Below, one piece after another: positions 1 through 7,392 of a stretch of DNA of 64,000 nucleotides. Location: NCBI RefSeq assembly GCF_016865235.1, contig NZ_CP064030.1, positions 4,402,001 through 4,466,000 on the forward strand. Reading direction: 5' to 3'. The translations under genes were made by a program, and so were the position numbers. The DNA is from Dyella caseinilytica. Its GTDB lineage: Bacteria > Pseudomonadota > Gammaproteobacteria > Xanthomonadales > Rhodanobacteraceae. The notes beneath the pieces are model-generated. The model searched no databases. It was given only the letters and a program-made list of their open reading frames with translations, and was not told the origin of the DNA. Every line of letters begins with the position of its first letter. Within the stretch, counting starts at the first letter, position 1.

Positions 1-720
1 ATCCCAGCCGCCGCCGTAATTTTCGACGGGGCAGTCCGTATGGCCAGCAGTGATGAGCTGCTGGTCAATTGCACGGCTCATTGGGATAAACAACTGGATC
101 GGATCGCCAAACGGCCCCACGCTGATCGGATCGAAGAATCGCGGTTGCGGGTCCCATCTGTCGATCACGCCGGTAATGCGGTATTCGTACCCATTGAGGT
201 TGATCTCCTGTCCGACGCTGTTGGCACCATGGAACAGGCGTTCGTTGAGCGCGCGCCCGATCACTACCACCGGAGTTCGATTCTGATCGTCGGAGGCGGA
301 CCAGCCGCGGCCATAGAGAAAAGGAATGTCGAACATCTGAAACGCATCGGCAGACATCGCGTAAGTGTCCGAGCGAATCGGCCGAAGATCCGGATTTGAA
401 GGGATCACCGACAACAACACCGGATACAGGGAAGTCTCCCTGATCGCCTTGTGTGTCCGCTGCAGAGCCAGCGCATCGGTGTAGTCCATCTCATCCGGCG
501 GCTCGCCTTTCTCATTATGTTGCGGACCATAGTTGTCGATCTGCACCGCATAAAGCTGAGAAGCTTTTTCCGGTATCGGATTACCCGACACGATGCGAAA
601 CACCGAATACGCCGTCATGGAAGCAGCAACGCCAACCCCGATCGCAATGACCATAAGTGCGGTGAGGACGGGATTGTGGCGCAGGCTGCGCATACCTAAC
701 TGAAAGTAATAAACGAACAT
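1..720 (-). CDS. MacB/FtsX-type ABC transporter permease, C-terminus cut by window edge
   Basis: The first 240 residues of an inner-membrane permease are encoded; the gene continues past base 1. The product starts MFVYYFQLGMRSLRHNPVLT and has one long hydrophobic segment at about residues 20-42. A large periplasmic domain follows with motifs such as VVVIGRALNERLFHGANSVG and INLNGYEYRITGVI. This is the usual layout of MacB_PCD plus FtsX permeases, which with a separate ATPase move substrates or act as mechanotransmission devices across the envelope. The start at 718-720 is fixed because a TGA lies two codons upstream in frame. The partner ATPase and the FtsX core would lie off the window. The substrate cannot be told from this part. 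Confidence 0.85.
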   Translation of the reverse strand, partial: MFVYYFQLGMRSLRHNPVLTALMVIAIGVGVAASMTAYSVFRIVSGNPIPEKASQLYAVQIDNYGPQHNEKGEPPDEMDYTDALALQRTHKAIRETSLYPVLLSVIPSNPDLRPIRSDTYAMSADAFQMFDIPFLYGRGWSASDDQNRTPVVVIGRALNERLFHGANSVGQEINLNGYEYRITGVIDRWDPQPRFFDPISVGPFGDPIQLFIPMSRAIDQQLITAGHTDCPVENYGGGWD

Positions 721-1206
721 CCGTTGTCACCCAATGGCGCGTCTTCAAATCTTGGAAGCAATCAATATGCCACCGAGTGCACACGGCTCGGCCTGTTCGA
801 ATTCAATCAGTTAGAACGTACCCATCGACACGACTGCCTGTCCGCGGACACTGCCCAGCGGACAGGCGGACAAAGACGTGGCTTCCACCGGCGCCGCTTG
901 AATGAGGCTGACGCATGGATATTCCCCCCGCGTAGCCACAATCCGCAGGAAAGTGTCGACTCTCCGTAATTCAGCGCCAAATTGAATCAGAGGCCGCCGG
1001 TATATAACGAACCACGCTTGTGCGCCAAAGACTGGGTATCCAGCGGCAAAATGTTTTTACATCAAAAAGTTATGATCGTGCGGCCACATTATGGTTTTCG
1101 CCACAATGAAGTGGAGGTGTACTTCTGCGAGAAGCGAGCCATCGGTGTACGGCAGACAATAATATGCTTCGCGCAAATCGTTGAAATGTATCAACACGCC
1201 TGACAG

Positions 1207-1333
1207 CTTATGCTTTGCCGTCCAGCATAACTTGGCGATTTCCGCCAGGTTATGCTTAAGCCACAACCATGTGCGACCCGACAAAGTTTAACCGTTGCCG
1301 CCAAACTTGCATGGACGTCTCACAAATTTGGCC
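1207..1333. repeat. Inverted-repeat element, copy 1 of a diverged family
   Basis: Bases 1224-1237 (AGCATAACTTGGCG) and 1243-1256 (CGCCAGGTTATGCT) form a 14-bp inverted repeat with one G-T type mismatch and a 5-nt spacer. TTATGCT occurs again at 1208-1214. Bases 1283-1331 then align without gaps to 3010-3058 at about 35 of 49 positions, and both elements contain ATGGACGTC. The architecture resembles ends or recombination sites of a mobile element, but no recombinase gene is present. Confidence 0.55.
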
Positions 1334-1789
1334 GCGCACATTCAAACAAATTGCTGGCTACTCGGACAGAAACTGCATGGTGCGTCCTTGAAGCCAATCC
1401 AACTGCAGCTTTGTTTGCAAATGCATCGCTTCACTTGTCAGCGTCCTTGAACTTTACTGATCTCGGTATTTGCGGATAGGTAATTGAACCCACTCAACGA
1501 TCTATACCCGCCTTTCGATCGGGATGGATAGGCATGCTGAGCTTCGCATTATTACCTTAGAGGTAATTGAAAAGAGGGAGCCATCGGCGCATTTTTATAC
1601 CCACACGGACGTGTGTGGACTCGAGATAGGCAACCGCCCCATCCATTCCTTTCCCTTGAGAGAAAGGGCCATGCTGTTGTATCTCCTCTGCTCGGCAGCA
1701 TCATCGCCGAAGAGATTCAGCTCTACATGGCCTATGAACCTAAGACGCATTTACTGCCGGATCTCCTGATACCGCACCAGCTCGCGTGC

Positions 1790-1987
1790 TCAATACAGTA
1801 ACCGAACGCGGGCGAACGATTGCCGAAGAGCGTCTGGAATCTGCGCGTCGATATCGAGTCTCGCGAGATCGCGCGGCAGGCGCGAGCTGAGAAGACCGCC
1901 CTTATCTGAACCAGTTGGCACGAGGGTGTGTTCACGCAAGTACACATCCGAGTGAGTGTTTGCTTCGCAGAAGTCTCGACTCTCCAT
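1790..1987 (-). CDS. Possible small protein or 5' remnant of a broken gene
   Basis: A 65-residue frame begins MESRDFCEANTHSDVYLREH and ends FARVRLLY. Its ATG follows AAGGTGG with a six-base spacing, a good ribosome binding site. The segment SSRLPRDLARLDIDAQIPDA looks like genuine coding sequence, but I recognise no family. The frame stops soon afterwards, and coding-like sequence seems to go on in another frame, so a frameshifted remnant is as likely as an intact small gene. Confidence 0.28.
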   Translation of the reverse strand: MESRDFCEANTHSDVYLREHTLVPTGSDKGGLLSSRLPRDLARLDIDAQIPDALRQSFARVRLLY

Positions 1988-2055
1988 AGTCAACCACCTT
2001 CAACGCATCTGGCATCGATCAATTCCCAGGTGAACTACTTTTCAGGAAATGCTTT

Positions 2056-2763
2056 ATGCCCAAACAACCTACGATCGTACTTGTCCACGGTGCCTTGACG
2101 GATGCTTCCGTGTGGAACGAAGTGGCCAAGCATTTACAGAGTCTTGGCTACACCACCGTAGCACCCGCAATTCCTTTGCGTGGGTTGCACTCCGACGCCG
2201 AATACCTGTCAGCGTTCTTAAAGACGATAGAGGAGCCCTTCATTTTGGTCGGCCACTCCTACGGCGGCTCGATCATTTCCCATCCGGCACTCGGCGGCTA
2301 TCAAATCAAGGCGCTGGTATTCGTTGCCGCGTTCGCACCAGATGCTGGCGAAAGCACAGGTGAACTCAACGGACGTTTCCCGGGCAGCAAGCTGGGTGAA
2401 GCGACGATTGTCTTGCGAGAGTGCCCGGGCGGCACTGATCTTTACCTCCAGCCGAATCACTTCAGTGACGTATATGCGGGAGATCTCCCTCCCAATGCCG
2501 TTGCATTGATGGCCGCAGCGCAGCGCCCTTTGAATGTTTCCGCATTGAGCGAAACATTTGATAGCGCCCCAACGTGGAGCAGTGTCCGCTCCTGGACCGT
2601 GGTCGCATCGGCAGACAGCTCGCTGCCCGCCGATGCTCAACGATTCATGGCCAAACGCGCAGGATCGATCGTTACCGAAGTCGAGGCCTCACACGCCTTG
2701 CCAGTATCGAAGCCGTCAGCTGTAGCTGCTGTTATTGCTGAGGCGGCACGCACAGCGAACTAA
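2056..2763 (+). CDS. Alpha/beta-fold hydrolase (Abhydrolase_6 type)
   Basis: This 235-residue cytoplasmic protein has the short single-domain alpha/beta hydrolase layout. An oxyanion-hole HG lies in VLVHGALTDASVW (residues 8-20). The nucleophile elbow is VGHSYGG with Ser68. A likely acid lies in VVASADSSLP and the likely catalytic histidine is His213 in EASHALPVSKP. It is probably an esterase or lactonase; the substrate is unknown. An AGGAA ribosome binding site at 2044-2048 supports the ATG at 2056. It stands alone between two copies of a diverged inverted-repeat element (1207-1333 and 2971-3058), so it could have moved as a unit. Confidence 0.88.
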   Translation: MPKQPTIVLVHGALTDASVWNEVAKHLQSLGYTTVAPAIPLRGLHSDAEYLSAFLKTIEEPFILVGHSYGGSIISHPALGGYQIKALVFVAAFAPDAGESTGELNGRFPGSKLGEATIVLRECPGGTDLYLQPNHFSDVYAGDLPPNAVALMAAAQRPLNVSALSETFDSAPTWSSVRSWTVVASADSSLPADAQRFMAKRAGSIVTEVEASHALPVSKPSAVAAVIAEAARTAN

Positions 2764-2785
2764 TCAACAGACATTCCTGCAAGCA

Positions 2786-2824
2786 CATTTGAGGCATCTT
2801 CTGAATTCAGCGATGCCTCAAATG
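2786..2824 (+). terminator. Stem-loop just downstream of the hydrolase gene
   Basis: CATTTGAGGCATC (2786-2798) and GATGCCTCAAATG (2812-2824) form a perfect 13-bp stem with a 13-nt loop, 23 bases after the hydrolase stop codon. There is no T-run behind it, so it is either a terminator without a U-tract or an mRNA-stabilising hairpin. Confidence 0.5.
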
Positions 2825-2970
2825 CGAGAAATGCCGGGGCAATCACCTCATAGGTCTTTGAGAACGTCGATGGCAACTCTATAAGTTGCGCATCAAGTTG
2901 TAGCTAGAACAAACGTAAAAAGCATAAACCTAAATTACCCTGCCAATTTAAGCTGCAAATCCCACGACTG

Positions 2971-3058
2971 CTTATGCTTTACGCCACAGCGTATTGCGCG
3001 ATCCAGCATAGTTTGTCCGTCTTGGACAAACTTCGATGGACGTCCAGCAAGTTTGTCC
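2971..3058. repeat. Inverted-repeat element, copy 2 of the diverged family
   Basis: The element begins CTTATGCTTT, as copy 1 does at 1207, and reaches an inverted repeat AGTTTGTCC (3010-3018) / GGACAAACT (3024-3032) with the same 5-nt spacer length. ATGGACGTC follows, then a third AGTTTGTCC (3050-3058). Positions 3010-3058 match 1283-1331 at about 71 percent. The two copies flank the alpha/beta hydrolase gene. Confidence 0.5.
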
Positions 3059-3290
3059 ACCTAAGCTTCCGTTACCGATGCGTGAGAGATCCGGACGTCC
3101 ACTTCCGACCCTGAATGTCATCCGACATCTTGACCTAGCTGCCACAAAGTTGACCTGGCTGCCACAAAGCCGCCGGTCGGCACTTTGCCCACGCTCGACA
3201 TGCGCCGTCTGGGTTCGGAGCGGCAGAGGAGCCACGTGCGATTTGCGCTCGTAGGGTCTCCGCTTGCAAATCACCTAAGTGCGCCTTACA

Positions 3291-3308
3291 GTGAACCATA
3301 TGGTTCAC
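3291..3308. promoter_or_regulatory. Perfect 18-bp palindrome over the ArsR start codon, likely operator
   Basis: GTGAACCATATGGTTCAC is its own reverse complement, and its centre is the ATG of the ArsR-family gene at 3300. ArsR-family dimers bind short palindromes near their own promoters, so this is a natural autoregulatory operator. The position directly over the start codon is read from the sequence; binding is inferred. Confidence 0.6.
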
Positions 3309-3662
3309 TATCAAACCCGACTCGACGCAACGTTCGCCGCACTCTCCGATGTCACCCGACGCGGCGTGCTGGAGCAGCTCTGGGGTTCAGATGCCTCAGT
3401 CACGGATCTTGCTCAAAGGTTTCACATGACCCTCACGGGCATGAAGAAGCACGTCAGCGTCTTGGAGCAAGCGGGGCTTGTGATCACGGAGAAGATCGGG
3501 CGCGTACGAACCTGCAAGCTAGGACCGCGCCGGCTGGAAGAAGAGGCCGCCTGGATCGAGCAACACCGCCAGCTCTGGAGCGCGCGTTTCGACGCGCTGG
3601 ACAAGATTGTCGAAGACTTGAACCGCAAGGAGAAGGCAAATGCCAGAAGCAAAAGAAAGTAG
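3300..3662 (+). CDS. ArsR-family winged-helix transcriptional regulator
   Basis: This 120-residue DNA-binding repressor carries the pattern ATFAALSDVTRRGVLEQLWG, then TDLAQRFHMTLTGMKKHVSV as the recognition helix, and the wing GLVITEKIGRVRTCKLGPRR. It lacks the cysteine pairs of metal-sensing members, like the ArsR proteins that pair with SRPBCC genes. I prefer ATG 3300 (MVHYQTRLDATF) because homologues start at that point; an in-frame GTG at 3279 would add seven residues. Its 3' end overlaps the SRPBCC gene by 23 bases, so the two are cotranscribed. The palindrome at 3291-3308 suggests that the pair is autoregulated. Confidence 0.9.
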   Translation: MVHYQTRLDATFAALSDVTRRGVLEQLWGSDASVTDLAQRFHMTLTGMKKHVSVLEQAGLVITEKIGRVRTCKLGPRRLEEEAAWIEQHRQLWSARFDALDKIVEDLNRKEKANARSKRK

Positions 3663-4140
3663 TTCCGCCGCCATAAACCGCACCGTTGTGGCGCGCAAGT
3701 CCGACCGCGAACTCGTCGTGACGCGAACGTTCAATGCCCCCGCACACATCGTCTTCGAAGCGTGGAGCAAACCCGAATTGTTCAAGCAGTGGTGGGTTCC
3801 GAAATCGATAGGCATGTCGCTGGTCTCGTGCGACATGGATATTCGCACCGGGGGTACGTATCGCCTTGTGTTCAGCCATCCGGACTTCGATCAACCGATG
3901 ACGTTCTTCGGTACCTATGGAGAAGTAACGCCGCACAAACGCATCGTATGGACGAACGAAGAAAGCGATCAGGGCGCCGTGACTACGGTGACGTTCGAAG
4001 AAAATGCCGGCAAAACGCTGGTCACCTTTCACGAACTCTACCCAACGACGGAAGCCCTTGAGGAAGCCCTCGCCGGTTCGGCGGAAGGCCTGCCCGAACA
4101 GTTCGCGCAGCTGGATGAGTTGCTCGCAGGCGGATCGTGA
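3640..4140 (+). CDS. SRPBCC-domain (AHSA1-like) protein
   Basis: This 166-residue soluble protein has the Activator-of-Hsp90-homology/START-like fold signature: LVVTRTFNAPAHIVFEAWSK, then ELFKQWWVPK, GGTYRLVFSHPDF and TTVTFEENAGKTLVTFHELY. Such proteins have a large hydrophobic cavity, and many are encoded directly after an ArsR regulator, as here. The reaction or ligand is not known for most of them. The ATG follows AAGGAGAAGGCAA inside the end of the ArsR gene, an arrangement that favours translational coupling. Confidence 0.88.
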   Translation: MPEAKESSSAAINRTVVARKSDRELVVTRTFNAPAHIVFEAWSKPELFKQWWVPKSIGMSLVSCDMDIRTGGTYRLVFSHPDFDQPMTFFGTYGEVTPHKRIVWTNEESDQGAVTTVTFEENAGKTLVTFHELYPTTEALEEALAGSAEGLPEQFAQLDELLAGGS

Positions 4141-4231
4141 CCACAGCGCGGCCACCGGCGCATGGAAAGGATGGTGATGAAAGACATGATCACTGACCGC
4201 GCTGACCCATTCGGCGCCGCGTGAGGACGAT

Positions 4232-5116
4232 ATGCTCAGACGCGATTTCCTGAAGACTGCCATGGCGACCGCAGTGCTGACTGCGGTCCTTCCCGTTCAA
4301 GCCAAGGAGACTCTCACCATGTCGAACGAGCATTTTGCCAACGTCAATGGTCAGCACCTCTTTTACAGCGTGCATGGCACCGGCAAGCCGCTCATTCTTC
4401 TCCACGGCGGCATTGACCCAAACAGCTTCGGCAACAATCTGGCCGAGCTGGCCAAGAGCCGACAGGTGATCGCTCCTCATCTCCAGGCACATGGGCGCAC
4501 GCCAGACACGGACAGGCCACTGCGTAGTGAAACGATGGGCGATGACATTACCGCGCTGATCGGCCATCTGAACCTCGGCAAGGCCGACGTCATGGGCTAC
4601 TCGCTGGGCGCCAGCGTCGCACTGCAAACCGCTATCCGGCATCCGGACGTGGTCGACCGGCTCGTGCTCGTGTCCGCGGCAATGAGACAGGACGGCTTTT
4701 ATCCGGAGGTGGTAGCGGCCTTCAAACAGTTGGAGGCCAACGCTGCCACGCTGGGCCCTGGCGTCAAAGCATCGCCGCTAGGGAAGACCTATCCCAATGT
4801 CGATTGGACCAACCTCTTCAGGAAGGTCGGCGACCTGACCAAACGCCCCTTCGACTGGAGCGCCGACGTCGCCAAACTTCACACACGCACACTGCTGGTC
4901 TTTGCCGACGCTGACGCTATTCGGCCCGAACACATGGTCGAGTTCTGGAAGGCGTTGGGAGGCGGCCAGCGCGATGCCGGAATCGATGGCTCCCTGCGGC
5001 CCGCAAACGAGTTCGCCATCTTGCCGAACACCACCCACTACACGCTTCCCGTCGACCCGATGCTGCCGGAGATCGTCGAACGCTTCCTCGGCGCTGCATC
5101 GAAGGCAGTTGGTTAA
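4232..5116 (+). CDS. Exported alpha/beta hydrolase with Tat-like signal
   Basis: This 294-residue protein starts MLRRDFLKTAMATAVLTAVL, a twin-arginine type signal (RRDFLK) followed by a hydrophobic stretch and cleavage near VQA. It therefore probably acts in the periplasm. The hydrolase domain has the oxyanion motif LLHGG (residues 56-60), the nucleophile elbow MGYSLGAS with Ser124, an acid in LLVFADADAIRPEH and His269 in NTTHYTLP. The specificity is unknown. It follows the ArsR-SRPBCC pair by 91 bases on the same strand and may belong to that operon. A second ATG at 4319 (MSNEHFANVNG) would give a cytosolic form, but the well-formed RR signal argues for the longer one. Confidence 0.87.
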   Translation: MLRRDFLKTAMATAVLTAVLPVQAKETLTMSNEHFANVNGQHLFYSVHGTGKPLILLHGGIDPNSFGNNLAELAKSRQVIAPHLQAHGRTPDTDRPLRSETMGDDITALIGHLNLGKADVMGYSLGASVALQTAIRHPDVVDRLVLVSAAMRQDGFYPEVVAAFKQLEANAATLGPGVKASPLGKTYPNVDWTNLFRKVGDLTKRPFDWSADVAKLHTRTLLVFADADAIRPEHMVEFWKALGGGQRDAGIDGSLRPANEFAILPNTTHYTLPVDPMLPEIVERFLGAASKAVG

Positions 5117-5223
5117 GGGTCCGCGAAGCGCTCACTGAGCTAGGCGACAAACATGCTTGATGAAGTCGCAGACCCGGCATAAAGCCGCCCGGAGGGCTGC
5201 CGAGCGCTCGCCAGCGCTATGAA

Positions 5224-5808
5224 TCAGTGTTTAGCAGCAACCTTGTTGATTTCGTCAAGATGAGCCTGATTCTCGCTCATGGTTGGGAGCCCCATTGCCT
5301 GTCGCTCTGCATCAGAAATCACGCTCGAGTCTGCTTGATACATCACATACTTACCCGTGGATTTATCTCGAATAAACTGCGTTCCGTACCACTGCGGGCG
5401 ATTTCGCTTTAGCATGATTCGGTCCCAAGCGTCTGCTTCCAACTGTTTGGCTTGTTGATTCTTATCATCCATGCTCACAGCAGTGACGGCGAACGCATAG
5501 GCCTGTTCAATATCCTTTAGATCTTCGCCATGCTGAAAAATGACGGATGCATTGAAATAGTCTTGTGCCGTCCGAATGCCGCCATCAGCAAGGATTTTCT
5601 CAACTTCTCGTTTGCGTTCAGCATCTTTCCTGGCAACAACGTCCCAATTGATTTTTCCGGTCCCTGGCATTCGATCAGCCTGGTCTTGTTGCTCAAGCTT
5701 TGCCAACACCTGATTGTCTGTGGTGGCTGCCGGGATAGATTGCGACCATAGAGCAAGCAAAATGAATGAAGAGAAGATTGAGATTTTGGAACTCGTCGAA
5801 CTGATCAT
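5224..5808 (-). CDS. Secreted DUF6624-like protein, last gene of the RiPP region
   Basis: This 194-residue protein has an N-terminal signal peptide (ISIFSSFILLALWSQSIPAA). The mature part has the pattern IRTAQDYFNASVIFQHGEDL, then AYAFAVTAVSMDD and RPQWYGTQF. These features resemble DUF6624-type proteins, in which a helical region with a conserved QH is followed by YGTQ. No function is established. AAGGGAA lies eight bases before the ATG. It is the next minus-strand gene after the 56-residue precursor, with a GC-rich hairpin between them, so it could be an accessory gene of the peptide cluster or an unrelated neighbour. The stop faces the stop of the plus-strand hydrolase. Confidence 0.6.
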   Translation of the reverse strand: MISSTSSKISIFSSFILLALWSQSIPAATTDNQVLAKLEQQDQADRMPGTGKINWDVVARKDAERKREVEKILADGGIRTAQDYFNASVIFQHGEDLKDIEQAYAFAVTAVSMDDKNQQAKQLEADAWDRIMLKRNRPQWYGTQFIRDKSTGKYVMYQADSSVISDAERQAMGLPTMSENQAHLDEINKVAAKH

Positions 5809-5838
5809 TAAGGTAATTCCCTTTTGCTTGTCCGCTAA

Positions 5839-5866
5839 TCCTGGCGGCCTCTAGAGACCGCCAGGA
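5839..5866 (-). terminator. GC-rich stem-loop behind the precursor gene
   Basis: TCCTGGCGG (5839-5847) pairs perfectly with CCGCCAGGA (5858-5866), and the spacer contains the palindrome CTCTAGAG, so almost the whole 28 bases can fold on itself. It lies between the precursor stop (5914) and the next start (5808). It has no clear U-tract and may protect the 3' end of a short abundant precursor mRNA or terminate it. Confidence 0.5.
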
Positions 5867-5913
5867 CGATGCTTGAGTCTACTTGTCACGAAAAGACTCA
5901 AGACATCCTCTGC

Positions 5914-6084
5914 TTACCAATCACATTGCATAGCAGTGTCGGTTGCGACAGTGCCCGACTGCTTCGGAACGGATCCGCCATACACCATGTCGAACTCTTC
6001 GATCGACATGTCTTCGGCGACAACACGGCCGAAGATGCGGACCTGGGCGACATCCTTTACCTGGTTCTGATCTTTGATGTTCAT
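5914..6084 (-). CDS. Candidate graspetide (RiPP) precursor peptide, 56 residues
   Basis: This short gene encodes a 56-residue peptide. Residues 1-37 form a leader ending MSIEEFDMVYGG, which fits the double-glycine pattern (acidic pair, hydrophobic, GG) cut by C39 peptidases. Residues 38-56 form the core SVPKQSGTVATDTAMQCDW, which offers Ser38, Ser43, Thr45, Thr48, Thr50 and Lys41 as nucleophiles and Asp49 and Asp55 as acceptors, plus one Cys. A perfect AAGGAG (complement of 6091-6096) lies six bases before the ATG. The gene sits directly downstream of an ATP-grasp ligase, a C39 exporter and an HlyD adaptor on the same strand. In graspetides, ATP-grasp enzymes join Ser/Thr/Lys side chains to Asp/Glu side chains. 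The modification is inferred; the gene and its signals are seen. No microviridin motif (TxKYPSD) is present, so the class would be unusual. Confidence 0.75.
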   Translation of the reverse strand: MNIKDQNQVKDVAQVRIFGRVVAEDMSIEEFDMVYGGSVPKQSGTVATDTAMQCDW

Positions 6085-6205
6085 GAATTGCTCCTTTTAA
6101 GTAGGATGGCTGAATCACGAAAGGCTCGCAATCAGCATTTATATGGACAATGACTATCCGTGGTCATCGTTCAAGGAAGCGCTTGATTCACAAGCTACTG
6201 GATGA

Positions 6206-6228
6206 CTCGTTCTGCGCGCTAGAACGAG
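6206..6228 (-). terminator. Stem-loop between ligase and precursor genes
   Basis: CTCGTTCT (6206-6213) and AGAACGAG (6221-6228) form a perfect 8-bp stem with a 7-nt loop, in the 171-base gap between the ATP-grasp stop and the precursor start. There is no U-tract. It could set the relative amounts of enzyme and precursor mRNA by attenuation or processing. Confidence 0.4.
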
Positions 6229-6255
6229 CCGAGGGCATCCGAGCCCCTCACAGAT

Positions 6256-7359
6256 TCAATATTGGTTATCTAATATGTAAGGCTTGCTATCCACATGCGA
6301 CGGGTATTCCCTGTCGACGATTTCCCGATAGCTTTCAGTCGATAGAACATGCTGAAAGGACTCATCATGCGTACTAAGACCCAAGACCGACGCATTCTCT
6401 GAGGCGACGAAATCGCAGAACATTTGAAGCATGGGAAGATCTGGCAAATCGAGTTCTTTCCAAAGGAACTGCCCCATCTGGTTTACTTCTAGGAAAACGT
6501 AATCCCCTGTAGCGTCGATGATGATGTCGAAGCAACCAAAGACGATTCCCAGTAAATGCATCATTTTCCGGCAGCGCTCGATGACAACAGGGGGAAGATC
6601 GCACGACGAAATCTTCCAGTGTTCTTGCCGAATCGATCGCCAATCACATACGCCCCCATCGTTATCCTTAGGTTCAATTTCAACCGAAATACAGGCCTCC
6701 CCCATAAAGGTGGCGCGGATCTCTTTCCTTTTAAAAATCCGTTCCTGGAAGATCCCAGGACATAGCCTGAGGGAGTCTGCCTGCTCAAGGTGAGCGGATG
6801 TCACTTGAGTCGTCCTTGCCCGCGCATAGCGCTCACTTCCTTTCCATGAAGTCGGTGCAAACATTTTATGGACAACTGCGGGCACTGAATTTATAAATTC
6901 GCTTATCTCGACGATGTCATTGGATACCAGGGTTTTAGGCACCTTAAATCCGAGTCTCTTCGCCAGGACAAGTTGGCGCACTTTATCGTTAGCCAATCGT
7001 TGGCCTGCAACAGGATTGATCCATAAAACGTCACTTCTGAATGCATTTTCCAGTGCATCAAAGCAAACCTCCCACTCTCTTTCCGCCACCACTTTGTCAC
7101 CCGGATGAATCGAGGAAGGGAGCAGGGCTGGGGTCAATCTACGCCACCACACAACATCAAATTCATCGGTGGAATGCATTTGCCCTTCTGAGCGAAAGAC
7201 CGCACGCAGATGAGGATCGAACTTAAAACTAAGGCTCTCCCTGGTGGGAATGTCAGCACCAATCCATCTCACTACTTTATGGCCGCGACCCTTCAGCGCA
7301 ACCTCTGCCGCCATGGCATGGGTGTCGTTTATATGTGTGCAAATGAATACCTTTTTCAT
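6256..7359 (-). CDS. MvdD/MdnC-like ATP-grasp peptide ligase (graspetide synthetase type)
   Basis: This 367-residue cytosolic enzyme has the features of the RimK-like ligases that macrocyclise microviridins and other graspetides. An N-terminal domain carries EFDVVWWRRLTPALLP (66-81), then WINPVAGQRLANDKVRQL (113-130) and LGFKVPKTLVSND (136-148). The ATP-grasp core follows, with Lys165 in VVHKMF, IFQERIFKRKEIRATFMG (203-220) and the metal-binding FLEVNQMGQFLWKELDLPD (289-307; Glu291, Asn293). The family uses ATP to activate Asp/Glu side chains for attack by Ser, Thr or Lys. About 45 residues after the core form an unusual C-terminal tail. GGAAG precedes the ATG, 33 bases after the exporter stop. 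The likely substrate is the peptide at 5914-6084. RimK-type amino-acid ligation is an alternative, but the context disfavours it. Confidence 0.85.
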   Translation of the reverse strand: MKKVFICTHINDTHAMAAEVALKGRGHKVVRWIGADIPTRESLSFKFDPHLRAVFRSEGQMHSTDEFDVVWWRRLTPALLPSSIHPGDKVVAEREWEVCFDALENAFRSDVLWINPVAGQRLANDKVRQLVLAKRLGFKVPKTLVSNDIVEISEFINSVPAVVHKMFAPTSWKGSERYARARTTQVTSAHLEQADSLRLCPGIFQERIFKRKEIRATFMGEACISVEIEPKDNDGGVCDWRSIRQEHWKISSCDLPPVVIERCRKMMHLLGIVFGCFDIIIDATGDYVFLEVNQMGQFLWKELDLPDLPMLQMFCDFVASENASVLGLSTHDESFQHVLSTESYREIVDREYPSHVDSKPYILDNQY

Positions 7360-7392
7360 TCTTTACTTCCATGCAAACCAGCAACGTGTGGA

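Larger units (their letters stand above)
721..2055. other. Gene-poor stretch with repeat elements and a possible gene remnant
   Basis: No convincing gene fills these 1.3 kb. Open frames on both strands are short and have no family-like character. The stretch holds a strong inverted repeat (1224-1256), a second diverged element (1283-1333) and one short minus-strand frame with a good ribosome binding site (1790-1987). It resembles decayed mobile or accessory DNA between the permease and the hydrolase. Confidence 0.5.
2764..3299. other. Intergenic stretch holding a stem-loop and a repeat element
   Basis: No gene is supported here. The stretch contains the stem-loop at 2786-2824, the second copy of the inverted-repeat family (2971-3058), a short direct repeat (AAGTTGACCTGGCTGCCACAAAG-like, near 3130-3170) and the control region of the ArsR gene. 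Confidence 0.5.

Noticed and set aside
1207..1333. Integron attC-like cassette site
   Set aside because: The inverted repeat and GTTATGC look vaguely like attC, but the RYYYAAC/GTTRRRY core pattern is not met, and no integrase gene or cassette series is present.
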